Assembly (NCBI RefSeq): GCF_028802875.1
Contig: NZ_JARAMP010000023.1
Coordinates: forward strand, 1-64,000
Length of the DNA stretch: 64,000 bases
Direction: 5' to 3'
Source of the DNA: Seohaeicola sp024304985
GTDB lineage: Bacteria; Pseudomonadota; Alphaproteobacteria; Rhodobacterales; Rhodobacteraceae
In this document: in pieces, positions 28,083 through 36,708 of the stretch
How the letters are laid out: every line of letters starts with the position of its first letter
Numbering within the stretch: position 1 is the first letter of the stretch
Translations under genes and position numbers: made by a program
The notes under the pieces: generated by a model
Told to the model about the DNA's origin: nothing
Databases searched by the model: none
Seen by the model: the letters and a program-made list of their open reading frames with translations, nothing else

Positions 28083-28949
28083 TCAGGCTGTTTCGTTCGC
28101 GATCTTGTCCTGCGTGCGCAGATCGAAATCGCTGGCGTCATGGCGCTCGTGCAGTTGCAGCTCCGGCTCGCCGAAGGCCCGGTTCACCATCCGCCCGCGC
28201 TTGACCGCAGGGCGCGCGTCGATCTTTTCCGCCCAGGCGACAACATGCGTGTACGAGGCCACGTCCAGGAACTCGGCCGCATTGTAAAGCCGCCCCAGCA
28301 CCAACTGCCCATACCAGGCCCAGATCGCCATGTCGGCAATCGTATACTCATCCCCCGCCATATAGGCATGATCCGCCAGATGCCGGTTCAGCACGTCCAG
28401 CTGGCGTTTGGCCTCCATCGCGAAACGGTCGATGCAATATTCGATCTTCTCGGGCGCATAGGCGTAGAAATGGCCAAAGCCACCGCCCAGATAAGGCGCG
28501 CTGCCCATCTGCCAGAACAGCCATGACAGGCACTCGGTCCGCGCCGCGTGATCCAAAGGCAGGAACGCCCCGAATTTCTCCGCCAGATACAGCAGGATCG
28601 CCCCGGATTCGAACACCCGCTGGGGTTTGTCGCCACTGTGATCCATCAGCGCCGGGATCTTGGAATTCGGATTCACCTCAACGAACCCGCTGCCGAACTG
28701 GTCGCCCTCGTTGATGCGGATCAGCCAGGCGTCATACTCGGCCCCCGTGTGACCTGCGGCCAGCAATTCCTCGAACATCACCGTGACCTTCACGCCATTG
28801 GGCGTGGCCAGCGAATACAGCTGGAACGGATGCTTGCCGACCGGCAGCGCCTTGTCATGGGTCGCGCCTGCGGTGGGTTTGTTGATATTGGCGAACTGGC
28901 CGCCATTGCCGGGTGTCCATGTCCACACTTTGGGGGGGGTATAGCTCAT
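28083..28949 (-). CDS. yghU: Glutathione S-transferase, YghU type (disulfide-bond oxidoreductase)
   Basis: 288 aa, as in YghU. The N-terminal extension (P-P-K-V-W-T-W) is typical. The thioredoxin-fold GST domain starts near residue 43 (Q-L-Y-S-L-A-T-P-N-G) and has N-P-N-S-K-I-P-A-L. The C-terminal helical domain carries G-G-G-F-G-H-F-Y. YghU binds two glutathiones and reduces disulfides or organic peroxides. Cytosolic. It stands 92 bases after the ion-channel gene on the same strand. Confidence 0.9.
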   Translation of the reverse strand: MSYTPPKVWTWTPGNGGQFANINKPTAGATHDKALPVGKHPFQLYSLATPNGVKVTVMFEELLAAGHTGAEYDAWLIRINEGDQFGSGFVEVNPNSKIPALMDHSGDKPQRVFESGAILLYLAEKFGAFLPLDHAARTECLSWLFWQMGSAPYLGGGFGHFYAYAPEKIEYCIDRFAMEAKRQLDVLNRHLADHAYMAGDEYTIADMAIWAWYGQLVLGRLYNAAEFLDVASYTHVVAWAEKIDARPAVKRGRMVNRAFGEPELQLHERHDASDFDLRTQDKIANETA

Positions 28950-29041
28950 CTCTCACTCTCGCTTCGTTACGGGGTCTGGCCGCAACCTAGGCCAAGCTGC
29001 GACAAAGTGCACCCCTTCCCCGAACGCAGTTGCGTGAGGAC

Positions 29042-29482
29042 TCAGTGCTCCCTTTCCGGATGCCAATAGCGCTGCATCATCAGATAGGTGAAAGAGGCCG
29101 ACCACGTGATCAGCGGGAACCCGTTCAAGGCTTCCAACCCCACGATGATGCGGATGGGCCCGACAGGGTGCACCTCGCCAATCCCCAGCGTGGTGTAACT
29201 TGTCAGCGAGAAATAGAAATAATCCGTCACCGTCCCGGTAAACAGCCCCTCGATGCTGCCGAACACCGGAAAGTGCAGCAGCGCGGCATAGGCCGCCGCA
29301 TATAGCCCCACCTCAAGGATATGCCCGATCAGACAGGCCACGATCACCACCAGAACGCGCTGCCGCGCCCGGATGGGCAGATCCGGCAGCATCTTGCCCG
29401 TGATACGCAGAACCTCGTAATGGATCAGAACGGTGGCCCCGATCAGGACCAAAGCCATCAGCCCGGTCACCAGCAGGATCAT
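29042..29482 (-). CDS. Small two-helix ion channel protein (Ion_trans_2 family)
   Basis: 146 aa with three or four hydrophobic helices. The last pair surrounds the pore loop S-L-T-S-Y-T-T-L-G-I-G-E (filter TTLGIGE at 97-103), close to the TxGYGD filter of K+ channels but with I for Y and E for D. Such small bacterial channels lack a cytosolic RCK domain. Ion choice is uncertain because of the altered filter. Start ATG 29482; 34 bases after the acyl-CoA synthetase stop, so possibly one operon. Confidence 0.8.
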   Translation of the reverse strand: MILLVTGLMALVLIGATVLIHYEVLRITGKMLPDLPIRARQRVLVVIVACLIGHILEVGLYAAAYAALLHFPVFGSIEGLFTGTVTDYFYFSLTSYTTLGIGEVHPVGPIRIIVGLEALNGFPLITWSASFTYLMMQRYWHPEREH

Positions 29483-29516
29483 GCAGCCCGCCCCAACACC
29501 TCAGGCCGCGGCCTGA

Positions 29517-31400
29517 TCACTCGGCCCATTCCCAAGGCCGGGTGAAGGCCCCCAGAACATGCCCCACTTCCTCGTCATGCACCACGCCGGTGCGCCGCAC
29601 CCGCGCCACCAGACCGCGCTTCTTGTCGTCCACGACCTCCACGACCTGCGCGTTCATCTTCGCCTCGTCCAGCGCGGCATTGTAGACACGCGTGATCGCA
29701 CGCTTGCGCAGATCGGGCTTGAACACCTTGCCCACCGCCGTTTTCGGCAGTTCCGCCAGAACTTCGACATGTTTCGGCTGCGCCGCCCGCTCATGCACAT
29801 GCACGCGGCAATGCTCGACCAGTTCCGCCCCCGTCACGGTCGCGCCCGCCACCAGTTCGACATAGGCGCAGGGCAATTCCCCCGCATGGGCATCCGGCTG
29901 TCCGATCGCGCCCGCAAAGGCCACGTCCTTATGCGCCAGCAAGGCCTCCTCGATCTCGGCGGGGTCGATATTGTGCCCGCCCCGGATGATCAGATCCTTG
30001 GCCCGCCCCGTGATCCACATATAGCCATCCGGGTCGATCCGGCCCAGATCGCCGGTCCGCAGATACTTGCCATAATGGTAAAGATCGCGGTTCTTGTCCT
30101 CTTCGGTATAGGTGTTGCCCGCCCAGACACCGGGGCTGGCGATACAGATCTCGCCCACCTCGTCCACCGCGCAATCCACCACATCGCCGCCCACGGTCTT
30201 GAGGATCTTCACATCCGTATAGGGGAAGCGGATACCGACCGACCCCACCTTCTTCTCGCCATCCACCGGGTTCACGGACACAAGGCAGGTCGCCTCGGTC
30301 AGACCATAGCCCTCGACGATGGTCACCCCCGTCGCCGCCTCGAACCGCTTGAACAGTTCCAGCGGCAGCGGCGCCGAGCCCGAGAACGAGGTCTTCACAC
30401 TCGACACATCCGCATTGACCGGCCGCTGCATCAGCGCCGAAATCGCGGTGGGCACGGTGATGATGAAGGTGATCTTCCAGCGCTCGATCAGCTTCCAGAA
30501 ATTGTCGAACACGCCTTCCCCGCGATATCCCGCAGGCGTCGGAAACACCACATGCGCGCCGGATTTCACCACCGCCATCAGGATCACATGACAGGCGAAC
30601 ACATGAAACAGCGGCAAGGGGCAGATCACGTTATCCTCCGGCGTGAACAGCAAGGTGCCCCCCAGCCAGCCGTTATAGATGATCCCCGAATAGCGATGCT
30701 GCGCCACCTTGGGCATGCCCGTCGTGCCGCCCGTGTGGAAATAGGCCGCGACCCGGTCCCCCGCACTGTCGGCAAAGGACAGCGTCTTGGACTGGCGCGC
30801 CACCTCGGCGTTGAAATCCTTGACATCGGCATGATGGTTGCCGGGGTTCTTGGGCCGCACCAGCGGCACGATCCACGATTTCGGCGGCGTCAGATAGCGG
30901 TTCAGATCGACCTCAAGCACCGTATGCACGCCGGGTGCATGGCGCACGGCCTCGGCCGTCTTTTGCGCCACATCGGTCTTGGGAAAGGCTTTCAGCGTGA
31001 CCACGACCTTCGCCTTCGTCTCCCGCAGGATCGAGGCGATCTGTTCGGGTTCCAGCAGCGGGTTGATCGGGTTGATGATCCCCGCAATCGCGCCCCCCAG
31101 AATGGTCAGCACCGTCTCGTTGCAATTGGGCAGGACACAAGCGACCACATCCCCCTCGCCGATCCCCAATGACCGGAACAGGTTCGCCGTCTGACAGGTC
31201 TTCTCATGCAGCTGCGTCCATGTCAGCGTCTCCGCCTTGTCGGTCGGCCCGCTCAGCAGTTGAAAGGTGACAGCCTTGCCCAAAGGCACCTTGTCCCGCG
31301 TCTGGGACAGCATCTGGTAAAGCGTCTTGGGCACGTCCCGGTCAGCCCAGGGCATTTCCTGCTCAAGCGCAAGCGTATCGGCAACAGATGCAAAACCCAT
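29517..31400 (-). CDS. Acyl-CoA synthetase (AMP-forming, FadD-like)
   Basis: 627 aa. The AMP-binding loop H-T-G-G-T-T-G-M-P-K is clear. The motif E-G-Y-G-L-T-E-A-T follows, then Y-L-R-T-G-D-L-G-R-I-D-P-D-G and the hinge I-I-R-G-G-H-N-I-D-P. The C-terminal catalytic lysine is probably in T-A-V-G-K-V-F-K. It activates a carboxylic acid to its CoA ester, probably a fatty or aromatic acid. The frame stays open 89 codons upstream, but ATG 31400 has GGGAGGACC ahead and starts the homologous region. Cytosolic or membrane-associated. Confidence 0.85.
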   Translation of the reverse strand: MGFASVADTLALEQEMPWADRDVPKTLYQMLSQTRDKVPLGKAVTFQLLSGPTDKAETLTWTQLHEKTCQTANLFRSLGIGEGDVVACVLPNCNETVLTILGGAIAGIINPINPLLEPEQIASILRETKAKVVVTLKAFPKTDVAQKTAEAVRHAPGVHTVLEVDLNRYLTPPKSWIVPLVRPKNPGNHHADVKDFNAEVARQSKTLSFADSAGDRVAAYFHTGGTTGMPKVAQHRYSGIIYNGWLGGTLLFTPEDNVICPLPLFHVFACHVILMAVVKSGAHVVFPTPAGYRGEGVFDNFWKLIERWKITFIITVPTAISALMQRPVNADVSSVKTSFSGSAPLPLELFKRFEAATGVTIVEGYGLTEATCLVSVNPVDGEKKVGSVGIRFPYTDVKILKTVGGDVVDCAVDEVGEICIASPGVWAGNTYTEEDKNRDLYHYGKYLRTGDLGRIDPDGYMWITGRAKDLIIRGGHNIDPAEIEEALLAHKDVAFAGAIGQPDAHAGELPCAYVELVAGATVTGAELVEHCRVHVHERAAQPKHVEVLAELPKTAVGKVFKPDLRKRAITRVYNAALDEAKMNAQVVEVVDDKKRGLVARVRRTGVVHDEEVGHVLGAFTRPWEWAE

Positions 31401-31609
31401 CTCGGTCCTCCCACTAGGGCCGCATGGCGGCCCGCACCTCATCCTCGGGGTATAATGTGAAAGGGTTTGCGTCAGGTTACAAGTGTTCAGCACCAAAGGT
31501 GGCGTGACGTTAGCATGGCTTGCGTCATCCGGAACGGCCCGCCGCCCCCTCTCGCGCCCGGTGTTGCGCCATGCTACCACGACCCCATCAGCAAGAGGAG
31601 GAAGACCCC

Positions 31610-32146
31610 ATGACCCCATCCCGTGTTCCCGAAGCCCTGTTTCGCACGCGGGTGCGCAATCCCGCACTGCCCGGTGACAACCCCTTTGAATGGCGCGACG
31701 TCACCACCGCCGAGGTTTTCGCAGGCAAGCGCGTGGTCCTCTTCGCCGTCCCCGGCGCCTTCACCCCGGCCTGTTCCGAAAGCCACCTGCCCGGCTTCGA
31801 ACGGCTCCATGACGACTTCATCGCCCTTGGCGTGGACGAGGTGATCTGCCTTGCCGTCAATGACGCCTTCATCATGCACCAATGGGCGCGCAGCCAGAGC
31901 ATCGCAAAGGTCCGCATGCTGCCCGATGGAAATGGCGAATTCACCCGCAAGATGGGCATGCTGGTGGACCGCTCCAGCACCGGTATGGGCCTGCGCAGCT
32001 GGCGCTACGCCATGCTGGTCGAGGATGGCGAGATCGTGAAGCTCTTCGCCGAACCCGAGCTGCGCGACAACCCGCCCGGCGTGCCGGTCACCGTCTCGGA
32101 CGCGCAAACCATGCTGGATTTTATCCGCAGTCAATACGCACCGTAG
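31610..32146 (+). CDS. Peroxiredoxin, Prx5 type
   Basis: 178 aa. The peroxidatic cysteine is Cys55 in P-G-A-F-T-P-A-C-S, the Prx5 active site with Thr and Pro in place. Only one other cysteine is visible (E-V-I-C-L-A-V), buried in the fold, so it is probably a 1-Cys enzyme recycled by glutathione or glutaredoxin. It reduces H2O2 and alkyl hydroperoxides in the cytosol. ATG 31610 follows AGGAGG. A palindromic repeat begins at its last codons (32141). Confidence 0.9.
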   Translation: MTPSRVPEALFRTRVRNPALPGDNPFEWRDVTTAEVFAGKRVVLFAVPGAFTPACSESHLPGFERLHDDFIALGVDEVICLAVNDAFIMHQWARSQSIAKVRMLPDGNGEFTRKMGMLVDRSSTGMGLRSWRYAMLVEDGEIVKLFAEPELRDNPPGVPVTVSDAQTMLDFIRSQYAP

Positions 32147-32222
32147 GGTGCGTGCTTGCACGCACCCTTTGTTGATGCGGAGGGCGGGACGTGGTGCGTG
32201 CTTGCACGCACCCTACGGCTAC
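32141..32222. repeat. Palindromic intergenic repeat, copy 1 (~80 bp)
   Basis: Outer arms CCGTAGGGTGCGTGC (32141-32155) and GCACGCACCCTACGG (32204-32218). Each arm is itself a hairpin (GGTGCGTGC-TT-GCACGCACC). The centre reads TTTGTTGATGCGGAGG. Copy 2 at 32764 is about 90 percent identical by eye. Both arms here carry CTTG in the same orientation, a difference from copy 2. The first bases fall inside the peroxiredoxin stop codon region. Confidence 0.85.
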
Positions 32223-32502
32223 CGTCACCCGGCAATGCCAGCGGATCGGCAGGGTTGCGTCACCGGGGATATGGGCATCGTGGCCACAAAACACCCGTGA
32301 CACGCTGGCCGCCCGCCCCCCACCCCGCAGCACAGTCCACCGGTTGATCCGATGCCGCCAGTTGGGACTCGTGACCACGCCTGACCGGCGGCTGATCGCG
32401 CGGCCGCTCGCGGATGTTTCACCCAATCAACCGTTGAAAACCCGCAGCCACTCCTTACCTGCAAAGGGACAAAAAGTTGTATGGTTGAGGAAGGGAAATC
32501 AC
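32223..32502. other. Gene-free stretch upstream of the zinc-ribbon gene
   Basis: No coding pattern. GAGGAAGGG at 32488-32496 is the ribosome site of the next gene. The promoter of that gene presumably lies in 32400-32480, which is less GC-rich (AAAAAGTTGTATGG). Confidence 0.4.
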
Positions 32503-32742
32503 ATGCAATGCCCTGTAGACGGAGAAGTGCTCGTCATCGCCGAACGTAGCGGTGTCGAGATCGACTATTGCCCCAAATGCCGTGGCGTCTGGCTTGATCG
32601 TGGCGAGTTGGACAAGATCATCGGCGCGGCAGCGCAAGCGGCTCCGCAAGCCCCGCAGGGCGGCTATGATCGCGGCTATCAGGACTCGCGCCCGCACAAG
32701 AAAAAGCGCGAATCCTTCCTGAGCGATCTTTTCGACTTCTAA
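32503..32742 (+). CDS. Small zinc-ribbon protein (zf-TFIIB family)
   Basis: 79 aa. Cys3 (M-Q-C-P-V-D-G-E) plus Cys23 and Cys26 in Y-C-P-K-C-R-G-V-W-L-D-R-G-E-L form the family's zinc-ribbon-like motif; the family usually has Asp rather than Cys at position 6. A Q/G/Y-rich linker leads to a basic H-K-K-K-R stretch. Function is unknown in this family, perhaps nucleic acid or protein binding. ATG 32503 follows GAGGAAGGG. Unusually, the gene is enclosed by the two palindromic repeats. Confidence 0.82.
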   Translation: MQCPVDGEVLVIAERSGVEIDYCPKCRGVWLDRGELDKIIGAAAQAAPQAPQGGYDRGYQDSRPHKKKRESFLSDLFDF

Positions 32743-32763
32743 GGCGGCACAGACCAAGGGATC

Positions 32764-32844
32764 AGCCGTAGGGTGCGTGCTTGCACGCACCATTTGTTGA
32801 TGCGGAGGGGGGGGGTGGTGCGTGCAAGCACGCACCCTACGGCT
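32764..32844. repeat. Palindromic intergenic repeat, copy 2 (~80 bp)
   Basis: Outer arms AGCCGTAGGGTGCGTGC (32764-32780) and its exact complement (32828-32844), 17 bp each. The centre matches copy 1 except for a run of nine G. The right inner arm has CAAG where copy 1 has CTTG. It starts 22 bases after the zinc-ribbon stop. Size and structure resemble REP/BIME-like elements. No REP-associated transposase is in the window. Confidence 0.85.
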
Positions 32845-33017
32845 ACTTATGCCCCTGCCAAGACTGCCGCTTCAGGGTGCAGGTTTGCCAAGTCGTCCCT
32901 GACCTGCAAGCCCGCGCCCGTGCTGCATCAGACCCGCGACCAGCGGCCAAATCACCTTGGATTCGTTAAAAAATTCCTAACGCGAGCCGCCAAGCTATTG
33001 AAATCATTCAATCTGGA

Positions 33018-33040
33018 GAATGTCCCACGATGGGACATTC
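33018..33040. other. Perfect 23-bp palindrome GAATGTCCCA-CGA-TGGGACATTC
   Basis: Ten-bp arms around CGA, in the 351-bp gap between two convergent genes (32743-33093). It is not upstream of either gene, so it is not an obvious operator. It could be the stem of a terminator or small RNA, or part of a mobile-element remnant. Confidence 0.5.
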
Positions 33041-33043
33041 CCC

Positions 33044-33070
33044 AAAACAAAAGGCCGCCCCAAGGCGGCC
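33044..33070 (-). terminator. Terminator of the BON-LysM gene
   Basis: Read on the minus strand: GGCCGCC, TTGG loop, GGCGGCC, then TTTTGTTTTGG. It lies 24 bases after the stop at 33094. Confidence 0.85.
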
Positions 33071-33093
33071 CCCTGCCCGTCATGCTCTCAGGA

Positions 33094-33522
33094 TCAGGCG
33101 GATTTGCCGCCCGGAATCCGCAAGACCTGCCCGGGATAGATCTTGTCCGGATGGGTCAGCATCGGCTTGTTGGCCTCGAAAATCTCGTTGTAGCGGTTGG
33201 CGTTGCCCAGCGTCTTCTTCGCGATGGCCGACAGGGTATCGCCCTTCTCGACCGTGTGGAACACCGCGTCCTCGGCCTCATCCGCCTCGACCGCCGCGAC
33301 CCCCTCGACATTGCCCACGGCAAGGATCACCTTCTCACGCTCCTCAGCGGACAGGGTGCCCCCCGACACCTTGACGGTGTCGCCCTCGACCGTGATCTCG
33401 GCGCCCTTGGTATCAAGGCCCAGATCGGCCACTTCCTTCTTCAGCGCCTCGGCACTGGGCGCAGCCTCACCGCCCCCAGCCACCTTCTTGCCGGATTTCT
33501 TCCAGAAATTGAATAGTCCCAT
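33094..33522 (-). CDS. kbp: BON-LysM domain protein (Kbp/YgaU-like)
   Basis: 142 aa, near E. coli Kbp (149). The BON domain spans about residues 20-88 (G-A-E-I-T-V-E-G-D-T-V-K-V-S-G). The LysM domain spans 92-140 (H-T-V-E-K-G-D-T-L-S-A-I-A-K, ending I-Y-P-G-Q-V-L-R-I-P). No signal peptide, in agreement with the cytosolic K+-binding role shown for Kbp. ATG 33522 follows GGAGGA; an open 15-codon extension upstream was rejected. Confidence 0.85.
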   Translation of the reverse strand: MGLFNFWKKSGKKVAGGGEAAPSAEALKKEVADLGLDTKGAEITVEGDTVKVSGGTLSAEEREKVILAVGNVEGVAAVEADEAEDAVFHTVEKGDTLSAIAKKTLGNANRYNEIFEANKPMLTHPDKIYPGQVLRIPGGKSA

Positions 33523-33618
33523 ATCTTTGTTCCTCCCCTGACCAATACCCGCGAAATGCCGGGTCACATTGCACCGGGCAAAGTGTCTGCCACCCCGCAG
33601 TGTCAGGCAAGTCCTATT

Positions 33619-35412
33619 TCAGGCCGCAAAGGCCCCGTCGGTGAATTGCAGCCGAGCAAGGCGCGCATAAAGCCCGCCTTCCGCCACCAGCGCGTCATGG
33701 GTGCCCTGCGCCACGATGCGGCCCCGGTCCAGTACGATGATGCGATCGGCCTTCTTCACCGTCGCCAGACGATGCGCCACGATGATCGTGGTCCGCCCCT
33801 TGGACAGCGCGTCCACCGCCTGCTGCACCGCCCGCTCGCTTTCCGCGTCCAGCGCGGATGTGGCCTCGTCCAGCAACAGCACCGGCGCGTCGCGCAGGAT
33901 CGCGCGGGCAATCGCGATGCGCTGCTTCTGCCCCCCCGACAGCATCACGCCGCGCTCACCGACCTGCGCGTCATAGCCGTCGGGCAGCGCCATGATGAAA
34001 TCATGCGCCGCCGCAGCCCTCGCCGCCGCCTCGACCTCGGCATCGGAGGCATCGGGGCGCCCGAAGCGGATGTTCTCGCGCGCGGTGGTGGCGAAGATCA
34101 CCGGGTCCTGCGGCACCAGCGCCATGTGGTGGCGGAAATCCTCGCGCCGCATCGTGTCTAGCGCGACACCGTCCAGCAGGATACGGCCTGCGGTCGGATC
34201 GTAGAAGCGCAGCAAGGTCTGGATGATCGTGGTCTTGCCCGCCCCCGAAGGACCGACCAGCGCCACGGTTTCGCCGGGTTCGATCACCAGATCGACCTGA
34301 TCCAGTGCCGGGATCTCGGGGCGCGCGGGGTAACGGAAGCTGACCCCCTCATAGGTGATGCGCCCGCGCACCGGCGATGGCACAGCCACGGGGCCGGCCG
34401 GGTCCTTGACCGGATCGTCGGCCTGCAACAACTCGGCCAGACGCTCTGTCGCACCCGCCGCGCGCTGCAATTCGCCCCAGATCTCGGACAGGGCCGCGAC
34501 CGCCCCGGCAACCATCACCGCATAGATCACGAACTGGATCAGCGCGCCCGCCGTCATGGTGCCGGCCCGCACGTCCAGCGCCCCCATCCAGAGAACGCCG
34601 ACAATGCCGGTAAAGACCAGAAAGATCACGATCACGGTCATGATCGCCCGGGTGTTCACCCGCTTGCGCGCCGCCTCGAAGCTGAGTTCGGTCACGTCGC
34701 CGAATGTCTTGCGCGCGGCCCCCTCGTTGGTGAAGGCCTGCACGGTCTGCACGCTCAACAACGCTTCGGAGGCATTGCCGGAACTGGCCGCGATCCAGTC
34801 CTGGTTCTCGCGGCTGAGGACGCGCAGACGGCGGCCCAGCACAAGGATCGGCACGATCACGGCCGGCACGATCAAGAGCACCAGCCCCGTCAGCTTGGCC
34901 GAGGTGAACAGCATCAGGATCAGCCCGCCGATGAACAGCAGCAGGTTGCGCAGCGCGATCGAGACGGATGAGCCGATGACCGACTGGATCAGCGTGGTAT
35001 CCGTGGTGATCCGGCTGAGAACCTCGCCGGTCATGATCCGCTCGAAGAAGGCGGGGGACATACCCAGAACGCGGTTGAACACAGCCTTGCGGATATCGGC
35101 CACGACCCGCTCGCCCAGCTTGGTGACCAGCAGGTAGCGCAGCCCCGTGCCCAGCGCCAGAAGGGCCGCTATACCCAGTGCCGCCGTGAAATAGAGGTTC
35201 AGCAGCGCGCCATCCTCGGCGTTGAAATTATCCACCACGCGACGCACGGCCAGCGGCAGCACCAGCGAGACGCAAGCCGTCAGCACCAGCGCCAGGACAG
35301 CCGCCGCCAGCAGCCGCCGATAGGGTTGCAGGAACGGCCAGAGGGCGGCCAGCGCGCCGATGTCTTTCGATTTCGCGCGTTCCTGCTCGGCGGTGATCCC
35401 CGGTGCGGCCAT
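33619..35412 (-). CDS. ABC exporter, fused permease and ATPase (MsbA-related)
   Basis: 597 aa. Six-helix membrane domain in residues 1-320, then the ATPase: Walker A G-P-S-G-A-G-K-T-T, Q-loop V-P-Q-D, signature L-S-G-G-Q-K-Q-R, Walker B V-L-L-L-D-E-A-T-S, and the switch His in A-H-R-L. It works as a homodimer in the inner membrane. The subgroup is the MsbA-like half transporters of alphaproteobacteria. Substrate could be a lipid or drug and is not determined. Single gene, with AAGGAAC ahead of ATG 35412. Confidence 0.9.
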   Translation of the reverse strand: MAAPGITAEQERAKSKDIGALAALWPFLQPYRRLLAAAVLALVLTACVSLVLPLAVRRVVDNFNAEDGALLNLYFTAALGIAALLALGTGLRYLLVTKLGERVVADIRKAVFNRVLGMSPAFFERIMTGEVLSRITTDTTLIQSVIGSSVSIALRNLLLFIGGLILMLFTSAKLTGLVLLIVPAVIVPILVLGRRLRVLSRENQDWIAASSGNASEALLSVQTVQAFTNEGAARKTFGDVTELSFEAARKRVNTRAIMTVIVIFLVFTGIVGVLWMGALDVRAGTMTAGALIQFVIYAVMVAGAVAALSEIWGELQRAAGATERLAELLQADDPVKDPAGPVAVPSPVRGRITYEGVSFRYPARPEIPALDQVDLVIEPGETVALVGPSGAGKTTIIQTLLRFYDPTAGRILLDGVALDTMRREDFRHHMALVPQDPVIFATTARENIRFGRPDASDAEVEAAARAAAAHDFIMALPDGYDAQVGERGVMLSGGQKQRIAIARAILRDAPVLLLDEATSALDAESERAVQQAVDALSKGRTTIIVAHRLATVKKADRIIVLDRGRIVAQGTHDALVAEGGLYARLARLQFTDGAFAA

Positions 35413-35631
35413 GCCAGTGTTCCTTCTTGTCCTGCGAAATCGGTTTAAGCGCTGGCGCGGCGCGGGGCAAGCGGCTGTCCTGTCGCGGGCAGTTTGCAGG
35501 GTTGGCGGGGGCTTTCTTGGGTTGATTTCCCGGTTCGAACCCGCAGAATGACCCCCCGGACGGGGGTTTGCCTACCCTGACGCATGGCAGACCGACCGTT
35601 TCCATCTGCGTTCAAAGGGGGAGGAGACCCA

Positions 35632-36645
35632 ATGACGACAATTTCACGCCGCGGGGCCATTGGCCTGTTGGGCGGGGCCGCCGCCCTGCCGATGCTGGGC
35701 CGTCCTGCCCTTGCCAATTCCAAACTCAATATCGGTGCGCTGAATTTCACCAGCCATGCGGCCAGTTTCATCGCTTTCGAGCGGGGCTATTTCGCCGAAG
35801 AAGGTTTCGACGTCGAGTTCAAATTCTTTCAGGCGGCCCAGCCGATGGCCGTCGCCATTGCCTCGGGTGATGCCGATTATGCCGTCACCGCGATTTCGGG
35901 CGGGCTGATCTCTCTGGCCGAGAAAGGGGCGGTCAAGGTGATCGGCGGCTCTTTGTCCGAGGAGAAGGGCGTGGATGGGCAGAAGATCCTTGCCTCGGAT
36001 GCGGCCTTCAAGGCGGGGCTGACCAGCCCGGCCATGCTGGACGGCAAGACATTCGGGATCACGCAGGCGGGGTCGTCCTTCCATTACATGGGCGCCAAGA
36101 TCGCCGCCGCCGAGGGTGCGACGATGGAATTCGTACCGCTGCAAAAGGTGGGCTCGGTCATCGGTGCGCTCAAGACAGGGCAGATCGACGCCTGGACCAT
36201 CGTGCCGCATATCGCCAAGCCTTTGGCCGCAGGTCCCGAGGTGCATATCATCGGCGATGTGGCCGATTACCTGCCTGACTATCAGGTCACGACCATCTTC
36301 ACCTCGCAAAGCAACGCCAGTGCCGAGCGGGCCAAGACCGAGGCCGTGCTGCGCGCCCTGTCGAAAGGGGCCGATGATTTCAACGCGGCCCTGATCGACA
36401 AGACCACATCCGAGGCCGAGATGGAGGAAATGGTCAAGCTGATCCACAAATACGTCAACGCGGATCAACCCTATGACAAGGCGCGCGGGTCCATCGTCAA
36501 CGGGGCGATGCGGTTGAACGCGGGGGCGGCGCTGAACACGACTTCGGTCAAGGATCAGCTGGACTGGTTCATCTCCGAGGGGCTGGTCAAGGACAGCATC
36601 ACCATGGAGATGCTGGTCGATCCGTCCTACGTGCAGACGATGTAA
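35632..36645 (+). CDS. ABC transporter substrate-binding protein (SsuA/TauA/NMT1-like)
   Basis: 337 aa. The signal peptide has a twin arginine (S-R-R-G-A-I-G-L-L-G-G) and ends at R-P-A-L-A-N. The mature domain resembles NMT1/THI5-like proteins: F-I-A-F-E-R-G-Y-F-A-E-E-G-F and G-D-A-D-Y-A-V-T. Possible substrates include aliphatic sulfonates, pyrimidines (thiamin precursors) or aromatic acids; context gives no hint. Start ATG 35632 has GGAGGAG ahead; the open frame upstream was discarded. First gene of a three-gene importer operon. Confidence 0.85.
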   Translation: MTTISRRGAIGLLGGAAALPMLGRPALANSKLNIGALNFTSHAASFIAFERGYFAEEGFDVEFKFFQAAQPMAVAIASGDADYAVTAISGGLISLAEKGAVKVIGGSLSEEKGVDGQKILASDAAFKAGLTSPAMLDGKTFGITQAGSSFHYMGAKIAAAEGATMEFVPLQKVGSVIGALKTGQIDAWTIVPHIAKPLAAGPEVHIIGDVADYLPDYQVTTIFTSQSNASAERAKTEAVLRALSKGADDFNAALIDKTTSEAEMEEMVKLIHKYVNADQPYDKARGSIVNGAMRLNAGAALNTTSVKDQLDWFISEGLVKDSITMEMLVDPSYVQTM

Positions 36646-36666
36646 GTCTGCACGATCACGACAACC

Positions 36667-36692
36667 GGGCGGTGCGTCTCTGCGTGCCGCCC
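36667..36692 (+). promoter_or_regulatory. Intercistronic hairpin between binding protein and ATPase genes
   Basis: As RNA, GGGCGGUGCG (36667-36676) pairs with CGUGCCGCCC (36683-36692) over ten positions, two of them G-U, with a UCUCUG loop. It lies 21 bases after the binding-protein stop, the same spacing as the hairpin at 347. Probably partial termination or 3'-end protection. Confidence 0.5.
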
Positions 36693-36708
36693 CTTGGGAT
36701 GGACCAAC

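Noticed and set aside
27071..28141. Minus-strand open frame opposite the 27467 gene
   Set aside because: Arginine- and histidine-rich, spans a regulatory gap and the opposite gene; no ribosome site.
32966..32980. CtrA-like box TTAA-N7-CTAA
   Set aside because: One mismatch to TTAA-N7-TTAA and located between convergent genes, not upstream of any start.
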